DNA from: Lewinellaceae bacterium
GTDB lineage: Bacteria > Bacteroidota > Bacteroidia > Chitinophagales > Saprospiraceae
Direction: 5' to 3'
DNA: 64,000 bases
Assembly (NCBI GenBank): GCA_020636315.1
Contig: JACJYA010000002.1
Location: 124,001 to 188,000 of the forward strand
In this document: in pieces, positions 33,924 to 42,018 of the stretch
How positions within the stretch are numbered: the first letter of the stretch is position 1
How the letters are laid out: every line of letters begins with the position of its first letter
Program-made: the position numbers and the translations under genes
Notes under the pieces: model-generated
What the model was told of the DNA's origin: nothing
Databases searched by the model: none
The model's input: only the letters and a program-made list of their open reading frames with translations

Positions 33924-34640
33924 ATGCAACCGACCTTCCTCACTGCCGAATGGCGCAACCTCATCATGGCCAATTACCAGATCGCGCCGGAAGCCCTTGG
34001 AGACTTCGTTCCTCAGGGAACGGAGCTGGATTTCTGGAACGGGCGCTGTTACATCAGCCTGGTGGGTTTCCTGTTCGTCAATACGAAAGTAATGGGACTT
34101 AGCATTCCTTTCCATCGCCATTTTGAGGAAGTAAACCTCAGGTTCTATGTCCGGTATCACGATGGTGAGGATTGGAAACGAGGAGTAGTATTCATCAAGG
34201 AGATCGTACCCCGGCGGGCTATAACAGCAGTAGCCAACAGCCTCTACGGTGAAAAGTACGCCACTTTGCCCATGCGGCACCAATGGACGGAAACAGACGG
34301 CAAGCTCAAGGTGCGCTATGAATGGAACCTGAACGGCCGCTGGAACTGCCTGGGCGTCACTTCCCAAGCCGCCCCTTCTCCTCTGGAAGAGGGCAGCGAA
34401 GAACAATTCATTACCGAACACTACTGGGGCTATACGGGGCTGCCCGGGGGCGCTACTTCCGAATATCAGGTCGAACACCCCAGCTGGCGGGTATATCCGG
34501 TAACGGAATATGAGATCAACTGCGATGCTCGCCAGTTATACGGGGCAGCATTTGCCGAAGCCATGGCACAGGAGCCAACGTCCGTTTTTATGGCGGAAGG
34601 GTCTGGTATTTCCGTGAGAAGGGGAAGAAAGCTCAACTGA
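33924..34640 (+). CDS. DUF2071 (YqjF-like) protein
   Basis: A 238-residue protein. MTAEWRNLIMANYQI-like opening, FWNGRCYISLVGFLF, NLRFYVRYHDG, GVVFIKEIVPRRAITAVAN and the closing ITEHYWGY with VEHPSWRVYPV fit DUF2071, a family with an acetoacetate-decarboxylase-like fold. Function unknown, probably cytoplasmic. It follows the small membrane protein gene closely. Confidence 0.82.
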   Translation: MQPTFLTAEWRNLIMANYQIAPEALGDFVPQGTELDFWNGRCYISLVGFLFVNTKVMGLSIPFHRHFEEVNLRFYVRYHDGEDWKRGVVFIKEIVPRRAITAVANSLYGEKYATLPMRHQWTETDGKLKVRYEWNLNGRWNCLGVTSQAAPSPLEEGSEEQFITEHYWGYTGLPGGATSEYQVEHPSWRVYPVTEYEINCDARQLYGAAFAEAMAQEPTSVFMAEGSGISVRRGRKLN

Positions 34641-34663
34641 TGTGCATTACCGGGTACTTTTTG

Positions 34664-34705
34664 GATTGTGTAAATGTGTATGCGTGCGTGTAAAGGTGTA
34701 AAGGA
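34664..34705. repeat. GTGTAAAGG-type low-complexity repeat
   Basis: GTGTAAATGTGTATGCGTG and GTGTAAAGGTGTAAAGG run in tandem after the DUF2071 gene. They belong to the same dispersed family as 15284-15334 and 60925-61100. Confidence 0.55.
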
Positions 34706-34844
34706 GAAAGGCTACCAGACTTATACGCAAACAGCCCCAAACTGTCCAGTAATGTGCAACTGAGGATAAAGTACTTTCCGCCAGCCGTAGCCGGAAACCT
34801 AAAATACAAGCTTTCCTTTCCGCGTTATTCAAAAAAAGATCAAT

Positions 34845-35321
34845 ATGAGGAAATTCGCCCTGCTTTTGCTGGCTGGCATTTTCTGCAGCCAACTTTCTTC
34901 CCAACCTGCCGCAGAGGTCGCCAGTTGCCTGCGGGCATGCCTGCAGGCCCCCGAGATGGAGGCTGCCTTCACCCAGGAATGGGGAGAACTCCGGCCGCTC
35001 TACCTGCGTAAACGGGAGGCTCCGGGCATTGGTAACCGCCCCATTGATAAGGCATTCGATCAGCTGAATGCCTCTGATTTTCTTGGGCTCCCGTGGGAAG
35101 TCCGGCCTGTTACAGAGGAAGAGATCAAGCAGCTCCCGGCTGAGGAGGCCCGGTTCGGCATCCTGGAGGCCAGCGTTGGTTTCCGCGAAGATCGCGCCAC
35201 GGCCAACCTTTTCGTTCATCTGCCCCAATACCCCCGCAAATGGCTGTCCGGTTCTTTTTTACTGGAAAACCAGGACGGGCAGTGGAGCATCATTCAAAGG
35301 TCCGTTGAGATCCGTCCGTGA
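34845..35321 (+). CDS. Secreted protein of unknown function, coupled to pbpC
   Basis: A 158-residue protein with a signal peptide (about 19 residues, ending SSQ). The mature part is a single small domain with no motif I know; WLSGSFLLENQDGQWSI resembles an NTF2-like or lipocalin strand pair. Its TGA overlaps the GTG start of pbpC (GTGA), so the two are translationally coupled, suggesting a role near the periplasmic peptidoglycan synthase. That role is inference only. Confidence 0.65.
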   Translation: MRKFALLLLAGIFCSQLSSQPAAEVASCLRACLQAPEMEAAFTQEWGELRPLYLRKREAPGIGNRPIDKAFDQLNASDFLGLPWEVRPVTEEEIKQLPAEEARFGILEASVGFREDRATANLFVHLPQYPRKWLSGSFLLENQDGQWSIIQRSVEIRP

Positions 35322-37735
35322 AACAATGGCTGAAACGAGCATATCACTTTCTGGTTGAACGACACCCCCGCAAGGCGCTCGCTGTTTTGGGTGCGCTCCT
35401 GTTGTGGTATGCTTTCTGCCTGCCCCGCCCGCTTTTCGACAGCCCGTCCTCTATGGTATTGGAAAGCCGGGACGGAAGCCTTCTCGGAGCCCGCATTGCT
35501 GCCGACGGCCAGTGGCGTTTTCCCGAGATTGACAGCATTCCTCCGAAATTTGAAACTGCATTGACAGAATTTGAGGACCGCCGTTTCTACTACCATCCCG
35601 GTGTCGATCCCATCGGGCTGGGGCGGGCCCTGCTGCAGAACATCCGAAGCGGAAAGGTCGTCAGTGGAGGAAGCACCCTAACCATGCAGGTGATCAGGAT
35701 GGCCAGAGGCAACCCTCCCCGGACCCTCTGGCAGAAAGCCATCGAGACCATCATGGCCACCCGTCTGGAACTGGGCAGCAGCAAGAAAGAGATCCTTGCT
35801 TTGTACGCCTCCCATGCACCCTTCGGGGGCAACGTCGTGGGGCTGGAAGCCGCCTCCTGGCGCTATTTCGGCAAAACACCCCGGCTGCTGTCCTGGGCGG
35901 AGGCGGCCATGCTGGCCGTTTTACCCAACAGCCCGGGCCTCATCCATCCCGGCCGCAACCGGCAGGCCCTTCTCCAAAAACGCAACCGGCTGCTGAGGCG
36001 GCTGCAGGAAGCCGGCCAAATCGACGCCCTCACCTGTAGCCTCGCCATGGAAGAGCCCCTCCCGGAGGCGCCTCACCCGCTGCCCAGCCTGGCTCCTCAC
36101 CTGCTCAACCGGGCTTATCAGGAATTTGTAGCGACAGGAAAGGTGGAGCAAACACGCATACGCACAACTCTTCAGGAAAATCTGCAAAAACAGTTGTCCG
36201 CCATCCTGGAATTTCACCAAAAACGGCTGAGTGCCAGTGAGATTCATAACCTGGCCGCCATTGTGATTGACGTAGAGTCCGGCGAAATACTCGCTTATGC
36301 CGGCAATGTGATCGGCGCCGGCGCTGATCACGGCGAACAGGTTGATGTGATCGGCGCGCCCCGAAGTACGGGCAGTATTCTCAAACCCTTCCTCTATGCA
36401 CTGATGCTTCAGGAGGGAAAGATCCTTCCCCGGTCTCTCGTTCCTGATATCCCCATGCAGCTGAGCGGCTACCGGCCGGAAAACTATTATGATGATTACG
36501 ATGGAGCCGTGACAGCCCGCCGGGCGCTGATCCGGTCGCTCAATGTGCCTATGGTCAGCCTGCTGCAACAGTACGGGCTTGAAAAATTCCACTTCAACCT
36601 CCGGAAGCTCGGCTTCAGCACGATCAACCATCCGCCTGCCTATTACGGCCTCCCGCTGGTGCTGGGCGGAGCGGAAGGTACTCTTTGGGACATCACCAAC
36701 GCCTATGCCTGTATGAGCCGTATGCTCCGGCATTATACGGCCAGCGACTCCCGGTACAGCCCTTCAGATTTTCGGCCTCCTCACTACCTCTATTCCGGCC
36801 AGGAGGCAGGGGCCGAAGAAGCGGGCTTTCAGGCAACGCCCAGCCACATCAGCGCCGCCGCCGCCTGGTTCACTTTCGACGCCATGCAGGAAGTAGAACG
36901 CCCCAACTCAGAAGGAGAATGGGAACATTTCGCCTCCAGGCGGCGCATCGCCTGGAAAACCGGCACCAGTTTCGGGTTTCGGGATGCATGGGCAGTAGGG
37001 GTCAATCCGCGCTACGCCGTAGGGGTATGGGCCGGTAATGCCGACGGAGAAGGGCGCCCCGGCCTGGTCGGCGTACTGGCGGCAGCACCGGTGCTTTTTG
37101 ATATTTTCAACCGCCTCCCCGGTGATGGAACCTGGTTTCGCCCTCCCTACGACGATATGGTACAACTGCCGGTTTGCCACAACAGCGGCTATCGCCCTTT
37201 GGAGATATGCCCCAGAGATACGATCTGGGTTCCGGCCACCGGGACAAAAGCCCCGCCCTGCCCTTACCACCAGCTTATTTTTCTGGACCCCAACCAGGAT
37301 CTGCGCGTCCATGCCGGCTGTGAGGCCCCCGGCAACATGAGGCGAAAAGCCTGGTTCGTCCTTCCTCCCACCGAAGAGCATTTTTACAAAACCCATTACC
37401 CGGGTTATGCGCCTCTGCCGCCTTTCCGGCCCGATTGCGCCACCCAGCCGGATGCACCGGAAATGGAGCTGATCTACCCGAAATATCCCACCCGGATCTA
37501 CGTGCCGGTCGGCCTGGACGGAAAACTCTCAAAAACGGTCTTCACCGCCGCCCACCGCTCACCGGATGCCACTATTTACTGGCATATCGACAGTGAATAC
37601 CTCGGCAGTACCCATACCTTTCACAGCTTCGAGCTTAACCCTTCGGAAGGAAAACATTTGCTGACGCTGGTCGATGAGGACGGTCACCGGCTGGAGCAAC
37701 CATTCGAGATCATAAAAAAACCGGGAAGAGAATAA
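35318..37735 (+). CDS. pbpC: Penicillin-binding protein 1C
   Basis: An 805-residue bifunctional peptidoglycan synthase that starts with GTG. A membrane anchor (about 19-35) is followed by a glycosyltransferase domain with FEDRRFYYHPGVDP (catalytic Glu), GGSTLTMQVIRMA and a transpeptidase domain with the nucleophile serine in GAPRSTGSILKPF, SLN and KTGTS (WKTGTSFGFRD). The C-terminal 100-residue domain (from about 700) is the BiPBP_C domain specific to PbpC. It polymerises and cross-links glycan; its cellular role is less clear than that of PBP1a. Coupled to the small secreted protein upstream. Confidence 0.94.
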   Translation: MKQWLKRAYHFLVERHPRKALAVLGALLLWYAFCLPRPLFDSPSSMVLESRDGSLLGARIAADGQWRFPEIDSIPPKFETALTEFEDRRFYYHPGVDPIGLGRALLQNIRSGKVVSGGSTLTMQVIRMARGNPPRTLWQKAIETIMATRLELGSSKKEILALYASHAPFGGNVVGLEAASWRYFGKTPRLLSWAEAAMLAVLPNSPGLIHPGRNRQALLQKRNRLLRRLQEAGQIDALTCSLAMEEPLPEAPHPLPSLAPHLLNRAYQEFVATGKVEQTRIRTTLQENLQKQLSAILEFHQKRLSASEIHNLAAIVIDVESGEILAYAGNVIGAGADHGEQVDVIGAPRSTGSILKPFLYALMLQEGKILPRSLVPDIPMQLSGYRPENYYDDYDGAVTARRALIRSLNVPMVSLLQQYGLEKFHFNLRKLGFSTINHPPAYYGLPLVLGGAEGTLWDITNAYACMSRMLRHYTASDSRYSPSDFRPPHYLYSGQEAGAEEAGFQATPSHISAAAAWFTFDAMQEVERPNSEGEWEHFASRRRIAWKTGTSFGFRDAWAVGVNPRYAVGVWAGNADGEGRPGLVGVLAAAPVLFDIFNRLPGDGTWFRPPYDDMVQLPVCHNSGYRPLEICPRDTIWVPATGTKAPPCPYHQLIFLDPNQDLRVHAGCEAPGNMRRKAWFVLPPTEEHFYKTHYPGYAPLPPFRPDCATQPDAPEMELIYPKYPTRIYVPVGLDGKLSKTVFTAAHRSPDATIYWHIDSEYLGSTHTFHSFELNPSEGKHLLTLVDEDGHRLEQPFEIIKKPGRE

Positions 37736-37744
37736 ATAAAAAAA

Positions 37745-37818
37745 CTCCTACACCAGGGGAGGCTGTTCGGATGTAGGAGCACTAACATACTATGAGAAAA
37801 CTACACATTCAAAGATAA
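37745..37818. repeat. Hairpin/ATGAGAAAACT unit 1
   Basis: CTCCTACA (37745-37752) pairs with TGTAGGAG (37772-37779); then ACATACTATGAGAAAACT at 37785-37802. The ATG at 37792 opens a forward micro-ORF MRKLHIQR ending at 37818. On the minus strand the hairpin is followed by a T-rich stretch (TTTTTTTATTTATT), like an intrinsic terminator, and the conserved block reads TATGTTAG, close to a -7 element. Confidence 0.6.
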
Positions 37819-37909
37819 AAATATATCTCTCTTTTTGTTATAAGAATTATTGTCCGGGCAAAACGGCCTACGGTAAGGTGCCGTTTGGGTAGAAAGTGGC
37901 AACAGGGGC

Positions 37910-37984
37910 AAAAAAAAACCTACATCCAATGTTGATAGATGTAGGTAGAACAAACATACTATGAGAAAACTGATTGCAAGTTAA
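37910..37984. repeat. Hairpin/ATGAGAAAACT unit 2
   Basis: CCTACATC (37919-37926) pairs with GATGTAGG (37938-37945). The block ACATACTATGAGAAAACT lies at 37954-37971 and opens the micro-ORF MRKLIAS (37961-37984). On the minus strand TATGTTTG (37958-37951), a perfect TAnnTTTG, precedes the hairpin and a run of nine T, so the unit may be a promoter-terminator pair producing an RNA of only about 40 nt. Confidence 0.65.
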
Positions 37985-38085
37985 GATTTACCAGCTTTGA
38001 TCCAAGCGAGACTTAGGCAACGGGGGGGCAGTACACTAAAACGGCTCGGGTGGCTTAGAAAACGGTATCCAAATAGTGAGATAGG

Positions 38086-38165
38086 GGCAAAAAAAAGCCT
38101 GCACCGAAGAGATTGGTGCAGGAGGTTCAAACAAACATACTATGAGAAAACTTTTGCTAATATAA
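38086..38165. repeat. Hairpin/ATGAGAAAACT unit 3
   Basis: CCTGCACC (38098-38105) pairs with GGTGCAGG (38115-38122). The conserved block at 38135-38152 opens the micro-ORF MRKLLLI (38142-38165). Compared with unit 2 an A-T pair has become G-C on both arms, a covarying change. The minus strand again shows TATGTTTG before the hairpin and eight T after it. The preceding GGGGCAAAAAAA is shared with unit 2. Confidence 0.65.
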
Positions 38166-38303
38166 AGGGTTATCGCGATAATAAACAGCGCCGATGAATG
38201 TAAGGCCCCCCAAATTCAGGGAATGGTAACAATAAGTTAGGAAACGGTAATTTGAGGAAAAGGCAACAGGAAGGCGGCCGGACAGCCAAAGGCCAGAATG
38301 GAG

Positions 38304-40229
38304 TTATTTGACCTGTATTTCCATAATGGGGATCATGATCTCCACCCGGGTGCCGGTAGCATCTCCTGTCTTTTCATCTTTCAGGTCAATGGTATGTACA
38401 AAGGAGTCTTTATCCTTGGAATTGTGCAGGATCTCCAGGCGTTTTTCCGTAATGTTGGTGCCCCGGGAGCGGTGGTTGTGGTACTGAGGGTCCTTCATTC
38501 TCAGTTGCCGCGCCTTTTCCCTTCCGATGCCGTTGTCCTCGACCACACAAAGGATGGTATCTTCGTCGTATAGGAAAAAAAGCACTCTGATCAGGCCGTC
38601 CTGTTTGGTGCGCAGGCCATGCTCTATGGCGTTTTCCACATAAGGTTGAACGATCATGGTAGGCACTCCGAGGATGTCCTCCTCGATCTCTTCGTCGATG
38701 ATGATCTCGTATTTCAGGCGGTCTTCGAAACGCAGTTTTTCATTGATGAACAGATAATCTTCCAGGAATTCGATCTCTTTCTCCAGGGAAATGATCTCGA
38801 GGTCGGAATACTCCAGGCTCCGGCGCATCAGTTGGGCGAACTTTGCCAGGTATTTGGCAGCGGAAGTGATCTCATTGGAGGTAATGTAGTTCTGAATGGA
38901 ATTCAGAGCGTTGTACATAAAGTGAGGGTTCATCTGAGCGCGCAGCGCCTTCAGTTGAAGGCGCGTAGCCTGCAGGCGGAGCAATTCGGTCTCCTGCTTT
39001 TTCTTTTCGGCCTCATATTTGACCTCCAGCTCGAGCTGTTTCCTTTTATCGACCTGTTCGGTATTCTGATCCAGATATTTATCGTGAAGGCACTGATAGC
39101 GGTAGGCATTCTCGAAATCTTTCAGGTTGGCATAGTAATTGGCGAAATCCTTGCACACTCCTGCCAGCTGCTTGTAATCCTTGATGAGCTCGGCGTATTC
39201 CAGCGCCCGGGAATAATGGGCCAGGGCCCGTTCCTGTTCACCCTGTTCCTCGTAGAGGCGGCCTCTCCAGGCCTCGATAATGGAAAAGTTGTAATAGTCT
39301 TCTTCCGATTTGTGCTTATACAGGTGTTCGGCCCGGTCGAAAAGGCCCAGAGCCTCTTCGTACCGCCCTTTTTCATAATAGCAATACCCGAGGTTGGCAT
39401 AGGCGCTTGCCCGGGCGTACTCACTGATGTCGTCGGTGATATCGATGGCTTTGCGGAAAAATTCCTCGGCTTTCTCCTGGTCATTGAGGGCGATGTAGCC
39501 GATGCCCACATTGAGGTAGTGCCAGGAAAGCCGGGTGCGCATGCCCATCGTTTCGCACATATTGACCACCTTGAGGTAAGAGCGCACACTTTTTTCCCTA
39601 TCGTCATTGCGTTCATAGACCTTACCCAGCCCGGAATGAATAAGGGTCAGGAAATAATAGTCTTTCAACTCCAGTGTCTGCCCCAGCATAAGGATGCTCT
39701 TATCAGCGGCCAGAAGGAGCTCAATGGCGCGGGAATAATTGCCATAATGCAGGTTCATAAAACCTTCCCGGCAGGTGATACGGGCCAGCAGGCGGCTGTC
39801 CGGAAAGCTCTTCAGCAACTTGCTCGATTTCTCCAGGTACCGTGTCGCCTTTTCGGTTTTCTCCTGGTTCATACACACCCCGGCATAATCAATGTAAGCT
39901 TCCGCCTGTTGCTTGATCGTCCCCCGTTCTTCCAGTATCTCGATCGTTTTCAGAAAATGTTCTTCGGCGGAAGAAAAGTTGTACAACTGGTTTTCAATAG
40001 TAGCGGAATACCAGTGGTAGTTGAGTTTAAAATCCGGGTTGCCGTATTCATTCAGAATAGTGCACAATTCGGCGAGCAGATCCTGAGCCCGGCGAATATT
40101 GGTATAGGCGTAATGGCTCACCAGCTTGTCCAGCGATATCAGGCGCTGCAATGGGTCCATCTGGTGGCGGAGTTTATACTCCAGCTCACTGACATTGATA
40201 ACTTGCGGAACAGGGCTTCCAATAAACAT
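38304..40229 (-). CDS. Soluble TPR-containing LytS-type sensor histidine kinase
   Basis: A 641-residue protein with neither a signal peptide nor a membrane helix. About ten TPR repeats fill residues 15-390 (for example YANLGYCYYEKGRYEEALGLFDRAEHLY region near 268-295). A coiled coil (about 400-435) leads to a LytS-family kinase: LRAQMNPHFMYNALNSIQNYI with the phospho-accepting His, N-box PYVENAIEHGL, G-box DNGIGREKARQ. Most Bacteroidota relatives have a membrane helix between TPR and kinase; here it is absent, so the ligand must be cytoplasmic. The LytTR regulator and a double-glycine peptide gene lie just upstream on the same strand. Confidence 0.85.
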   Translation of the reverse strand: MFIGSPVPQVINVSELEYKLRHQMDPLQRLISLDKLVSHYAYTNIRRAQDLLAELCTILNEYGNPDFKLNYHWYSATIENQLYNFSSAEEHFLKTIEILEERGTIKQQAEAYIDYAGVCMNQEKTEKATRYLEKSSKLLKSFPDSRLLARITCREGFMNLHYGNYSRAIELLLAADKSILMLGQTLELKDYYFLTLIHSGLGKVYERNDDREKSVRSYLKVVNMCETMGMRTRLSWHYLNVGIGYIALNDQEKAEEFFRKAIDITDDISEYARASAYANLGYCYYEKGRYEEALGLFDRAEHLYKHKSEEDYYNFSIIEAWRGRLYEEQGEQERALAHYSRALEYAELIKDYKQLAGVCKDFANYYANLKDFENAYRYQCLHDKYLDQNTEQVDKRKQLELEVKYEAEKKKQETELLRLQATRLQLKALRAQMNPHFMYNALNSIQNYITSNEITSAAKYLAKFAQLMRRSLEYSDLEIISLEKEIEFLEDYLFINEKLRFEDRLKYEIIIDEEIEEDILGVPTMIVQPYVENAIEHGLRTKQDGLIRVLFFLYDEDTILCVVEDNGIGREKARQLRMKDPQYHNHRSRGTNITEKRLEILHNSKDKDSFVHTIDLKDEKTGDATGTRVEIMIPIMEIQVK

Positions 40230-40244
40230 AGCTGCAAGAAAAAT

Positions 40245-40279
40245 AAAAAAAAAGACTATATCTCAACAACGAGATATAG
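40245..40279 (-). terminator. Terminator between peptide gene and kinase gene
   Basis: On the minus strand CTATATCTC (40279-40271) pairs with GAGATATAG (40264-40256), loop GTTGTT, then a T-run of nine (40253-40245). It lies 30 bases after the peptide stop codon and only 16 bases before the kinase ATG, so kinase expression from the peptide promoter would require read-through. Confidence 0.75.
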
Positions 40280-40308
40280 CCCTCAAGATACTATATTTTT
40301 AGATATGC

Positions 40309-40452
40309 TTACTGCGGCACAATGCCGCCGCAACCATTGTTCCAGTTTTTGTTTTTTCCTTTTTTACCCCCAACGATCTTTTTCATATCACCTTTCTTGA
40401 TCGTTTTGAGGTCTTTTTTCAGGTCGTCTAAGTTTTTCTTGGATTTTCCCAT
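40309..40452 (-). CDS. 47-residue double-glycine leader peptide (putative signal peptide or bacteriocin-like precursor)
   Basis: A short frame on the minus strand with ATG at 40452 and TAA at 40309-40311. The leader is MGKSKKNLDDLKKDLKTIKK followed by GDMKKIVGG, a classic double-glycine processing site in the form used by C39-peptidase ABC exporters (compare L-x-x-x-E/D-M-K-x-I-x-GG). The mature part would be KKGKNKNWNNGCGGIVPQ, 18 residues, basic, with one Cys and one Trp. It lies between the LytTR regulator gene and the TPR kinase gene and has its own terminator. No exporter is encoded nearby. Role as pheromone is inferred from context; it could also be a natural-product precursor. Confidence 0.7.
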   Translation of the reverse strand: MGKSKKNLDDLKKDLKTIKKGDMKKIVGGKKGKNKNWNNGCGGIVPQ

Positions 40453-40720
40453 AGTATTCTATTTTACGTAACCAGCGCAAAATGGTTTCATTTCGGCGCC
40501 ATTACTACAGTAAAAGTAAAAAAATATTCCATTGCCACGAAGCTCAAAGGCAAGCCTCGCTTACATTTTTTTATTATAAATAAATAGAAACCCCATGCCA
40601 ACAAGGCATTTGTTCAGGTTTGTTTATCGTCAACTGGGTATGTAGTGAAGCCTGTATGAGGCCGTCAGTGTAGGGAATGGGGTGTAAAGTTGTGGCTTTT
40701 ATTTTAAAAGTACAAGCCGG
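40453..40720. other. Leader region of the double-glycine peptide gene
   Basis: No gene seen. On the minus strand a small hairpin (ATGCC/GGCAT at about 40592-40606) with a T-rich tail may terminate the regulator transcript. A TACTTTTA at about 40520 (one mismatch to TAnnTTTG) could be the peptide promoter. Confidence 0.35.
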
Positions 40721-41482
40721 TTACAACCCTTCCTGCAGGCGTTTCATTTGCTCCATGAACGCAGGCCGCCTTCGCCGGGAAACCTCGATCTTGATATCAT
40801 CATCCATGATCAGATAGCCTCCGTCACCTTTGACGAACTTGCGCATGTAGTTAAGGTTAATAACGTGCCGTTTATGTACGCGGTAGAAGTTGAAGGGGGT
40901 AAGCAGGTCCTCGTAAGCCTTAATGGTTTTCGAGGCTGTAATTCTTTCGCCGTTATGTAGATAGATGTGTGTATAATTATCTTCTGCTTCGAAGCGGACG
41001 ATATCCCGTATGTTGACGAAATAGATGCCGTCCAAAGCGGAGATGCTCATCTTGGTAAAGGCATTGGGGTTGTTGTAGTAACTGTTGAATATTTCCAGCC
41101 GCCGGTCGATCTGCCCTTCGCGCTTGGGGCGGATGCGGGCCACGGCCTCTTTCAGTTCATCGGGGTCGATCGGCTTAAGGATATAGCCAATTGAGCTGTA
41201 ATTGCAGGCTTTGATGGCAAAATCCTGATAAGCCGTAACGAAGATGACCTCAAACCCTACCGGCTTCAGCTTATTCAACAACTGAAACACCTGCCCATCC
41301 GGCAGGCTGATGTCCAGAAAAGCCACATCGGGGTCAATGTCAGGGCTGGCAAGCAGGTTCAAAGCTTCCTCGTTGGTGGTAGCTTCGCCGATAACCTCTA
41401 CCTCCTCGCAGTATTTGCCGAGCAGGTTCTTGAGGTTATTCAACCCTTTGACTTCGTCCTCTACGATTACGGCTTTTATCAC
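40721..41482 (-). CDS. LytTR response regulator
   Basis: The best start is a GTG at 41482, giving MIKAVIVEDEVKGLNNLKNL and 253 residues. The receiver domain has the acidic pair (VEDE), the phospho-accepting Asp in VAFLDISLPDG, a Thr/Ala switch (VTAYQ) and the Lys in YILKPIDPDEL. The C-terminal LytTR domain carries FEAEDNYTHIYLHNGERI and FYRVHKRHVINLNYM. It should be phosphorylated by the LytS-type kinase two genes downstream and bind paired direct repeats at its target promoters. Confidence 0.92.
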   Translation of the reverse strand: MIKAVIVEDEVKGLNNLKNLLGKYCEEVEVIGEATTNEEALNLLASPDIDPDVAFLDISLPDGQVFQLLNKLKPVGFEVIFVTAYQDFAIKACNYSSIGYILKPIDPDELKEAVARIRPKREGQIDRRLEIFNSYYNNPNAFTKMSISALDGIYFVNIRDIVRFEAEDNYTHIYLHNGERITASKTIKAYEDLLTPFNFYRVHKRHVINLNYMRKFVKGDGGYLIMDDDIKIEVSRRRRPAFMEQMKRLQEGL

Positions 41483-42018
41483 GGCCTTCCAATTTTTGTT
41501 GCAGAAAAAGCATTTTCGCCTCTGCCTCCGCAAACCTGGCGCAAACCACCGGTTTTTTAACGGTTGAGGCTTTTTACTGTGCGGTGTTGCCCGTCGTTTA
41601 CAAATTTACAGTTTGTTTGATTCGTTTTACAGGCACCAGGGCATTTTTATGCTCCTCTACAAACATAACCTCATTATTACTATTATGTACGGATTATTTG
41701 CAAAAAGGTTACTACCCTTTTGAAGTTGGTTCTCAATTCCGGCCACCGGCCGCCTCTCTGGTTGTAGAATTAGTGCCTCTCAAAGCTCTCTGGCAGCACT
41801 TTTTATGTTTTGCCAGAATAAATTTGAAAGACAAAATAAATTAAAAATAATCGAATATAAAAATTTTCATCAAATATTTTATCCACATCTTTTACTGCCC
41901 AGGCCCAGGCAGGCGGATACGAAAAATATAACCAAAATCGTGCCATTACCAACAAAAAGCCCTTAAAATATGGAGAGCCCCGCAAAGCTTTGTATTTTTT
42001 CCCCGCAAATGAACCCTC
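41483..42018. other. Divergent gap between LytTR regulator and ion channel genes
   Basis: A minus-strand TATGTTTG (41667-41660) may be the -7 element of the regulator promoter; the same 8-mer occurs in the units at 37.9 and 38.1 kb. A plus-strand TAAATTTG at 41819-41826 may serve the channel gene, with a leader of about 190 bases. No further gene is evident. Confidence 0.4.

Noticed and set aside
37740..38165. CRISPR array or integron attC array for the three repeated units
   Set aside because: Only three units, unequal spacing of 169 and 181 bases, repeats with changing stems, and no cas or integrase genes or attC core sites.
38619..40400. Plus-strand open frame of about 590 codons opposite the TPR-LytS kinase
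   Set aside because: It is the shadow of the kinase gene, is rich in Phe/Leu/Val from reversed codons, and has no recognisable domain.
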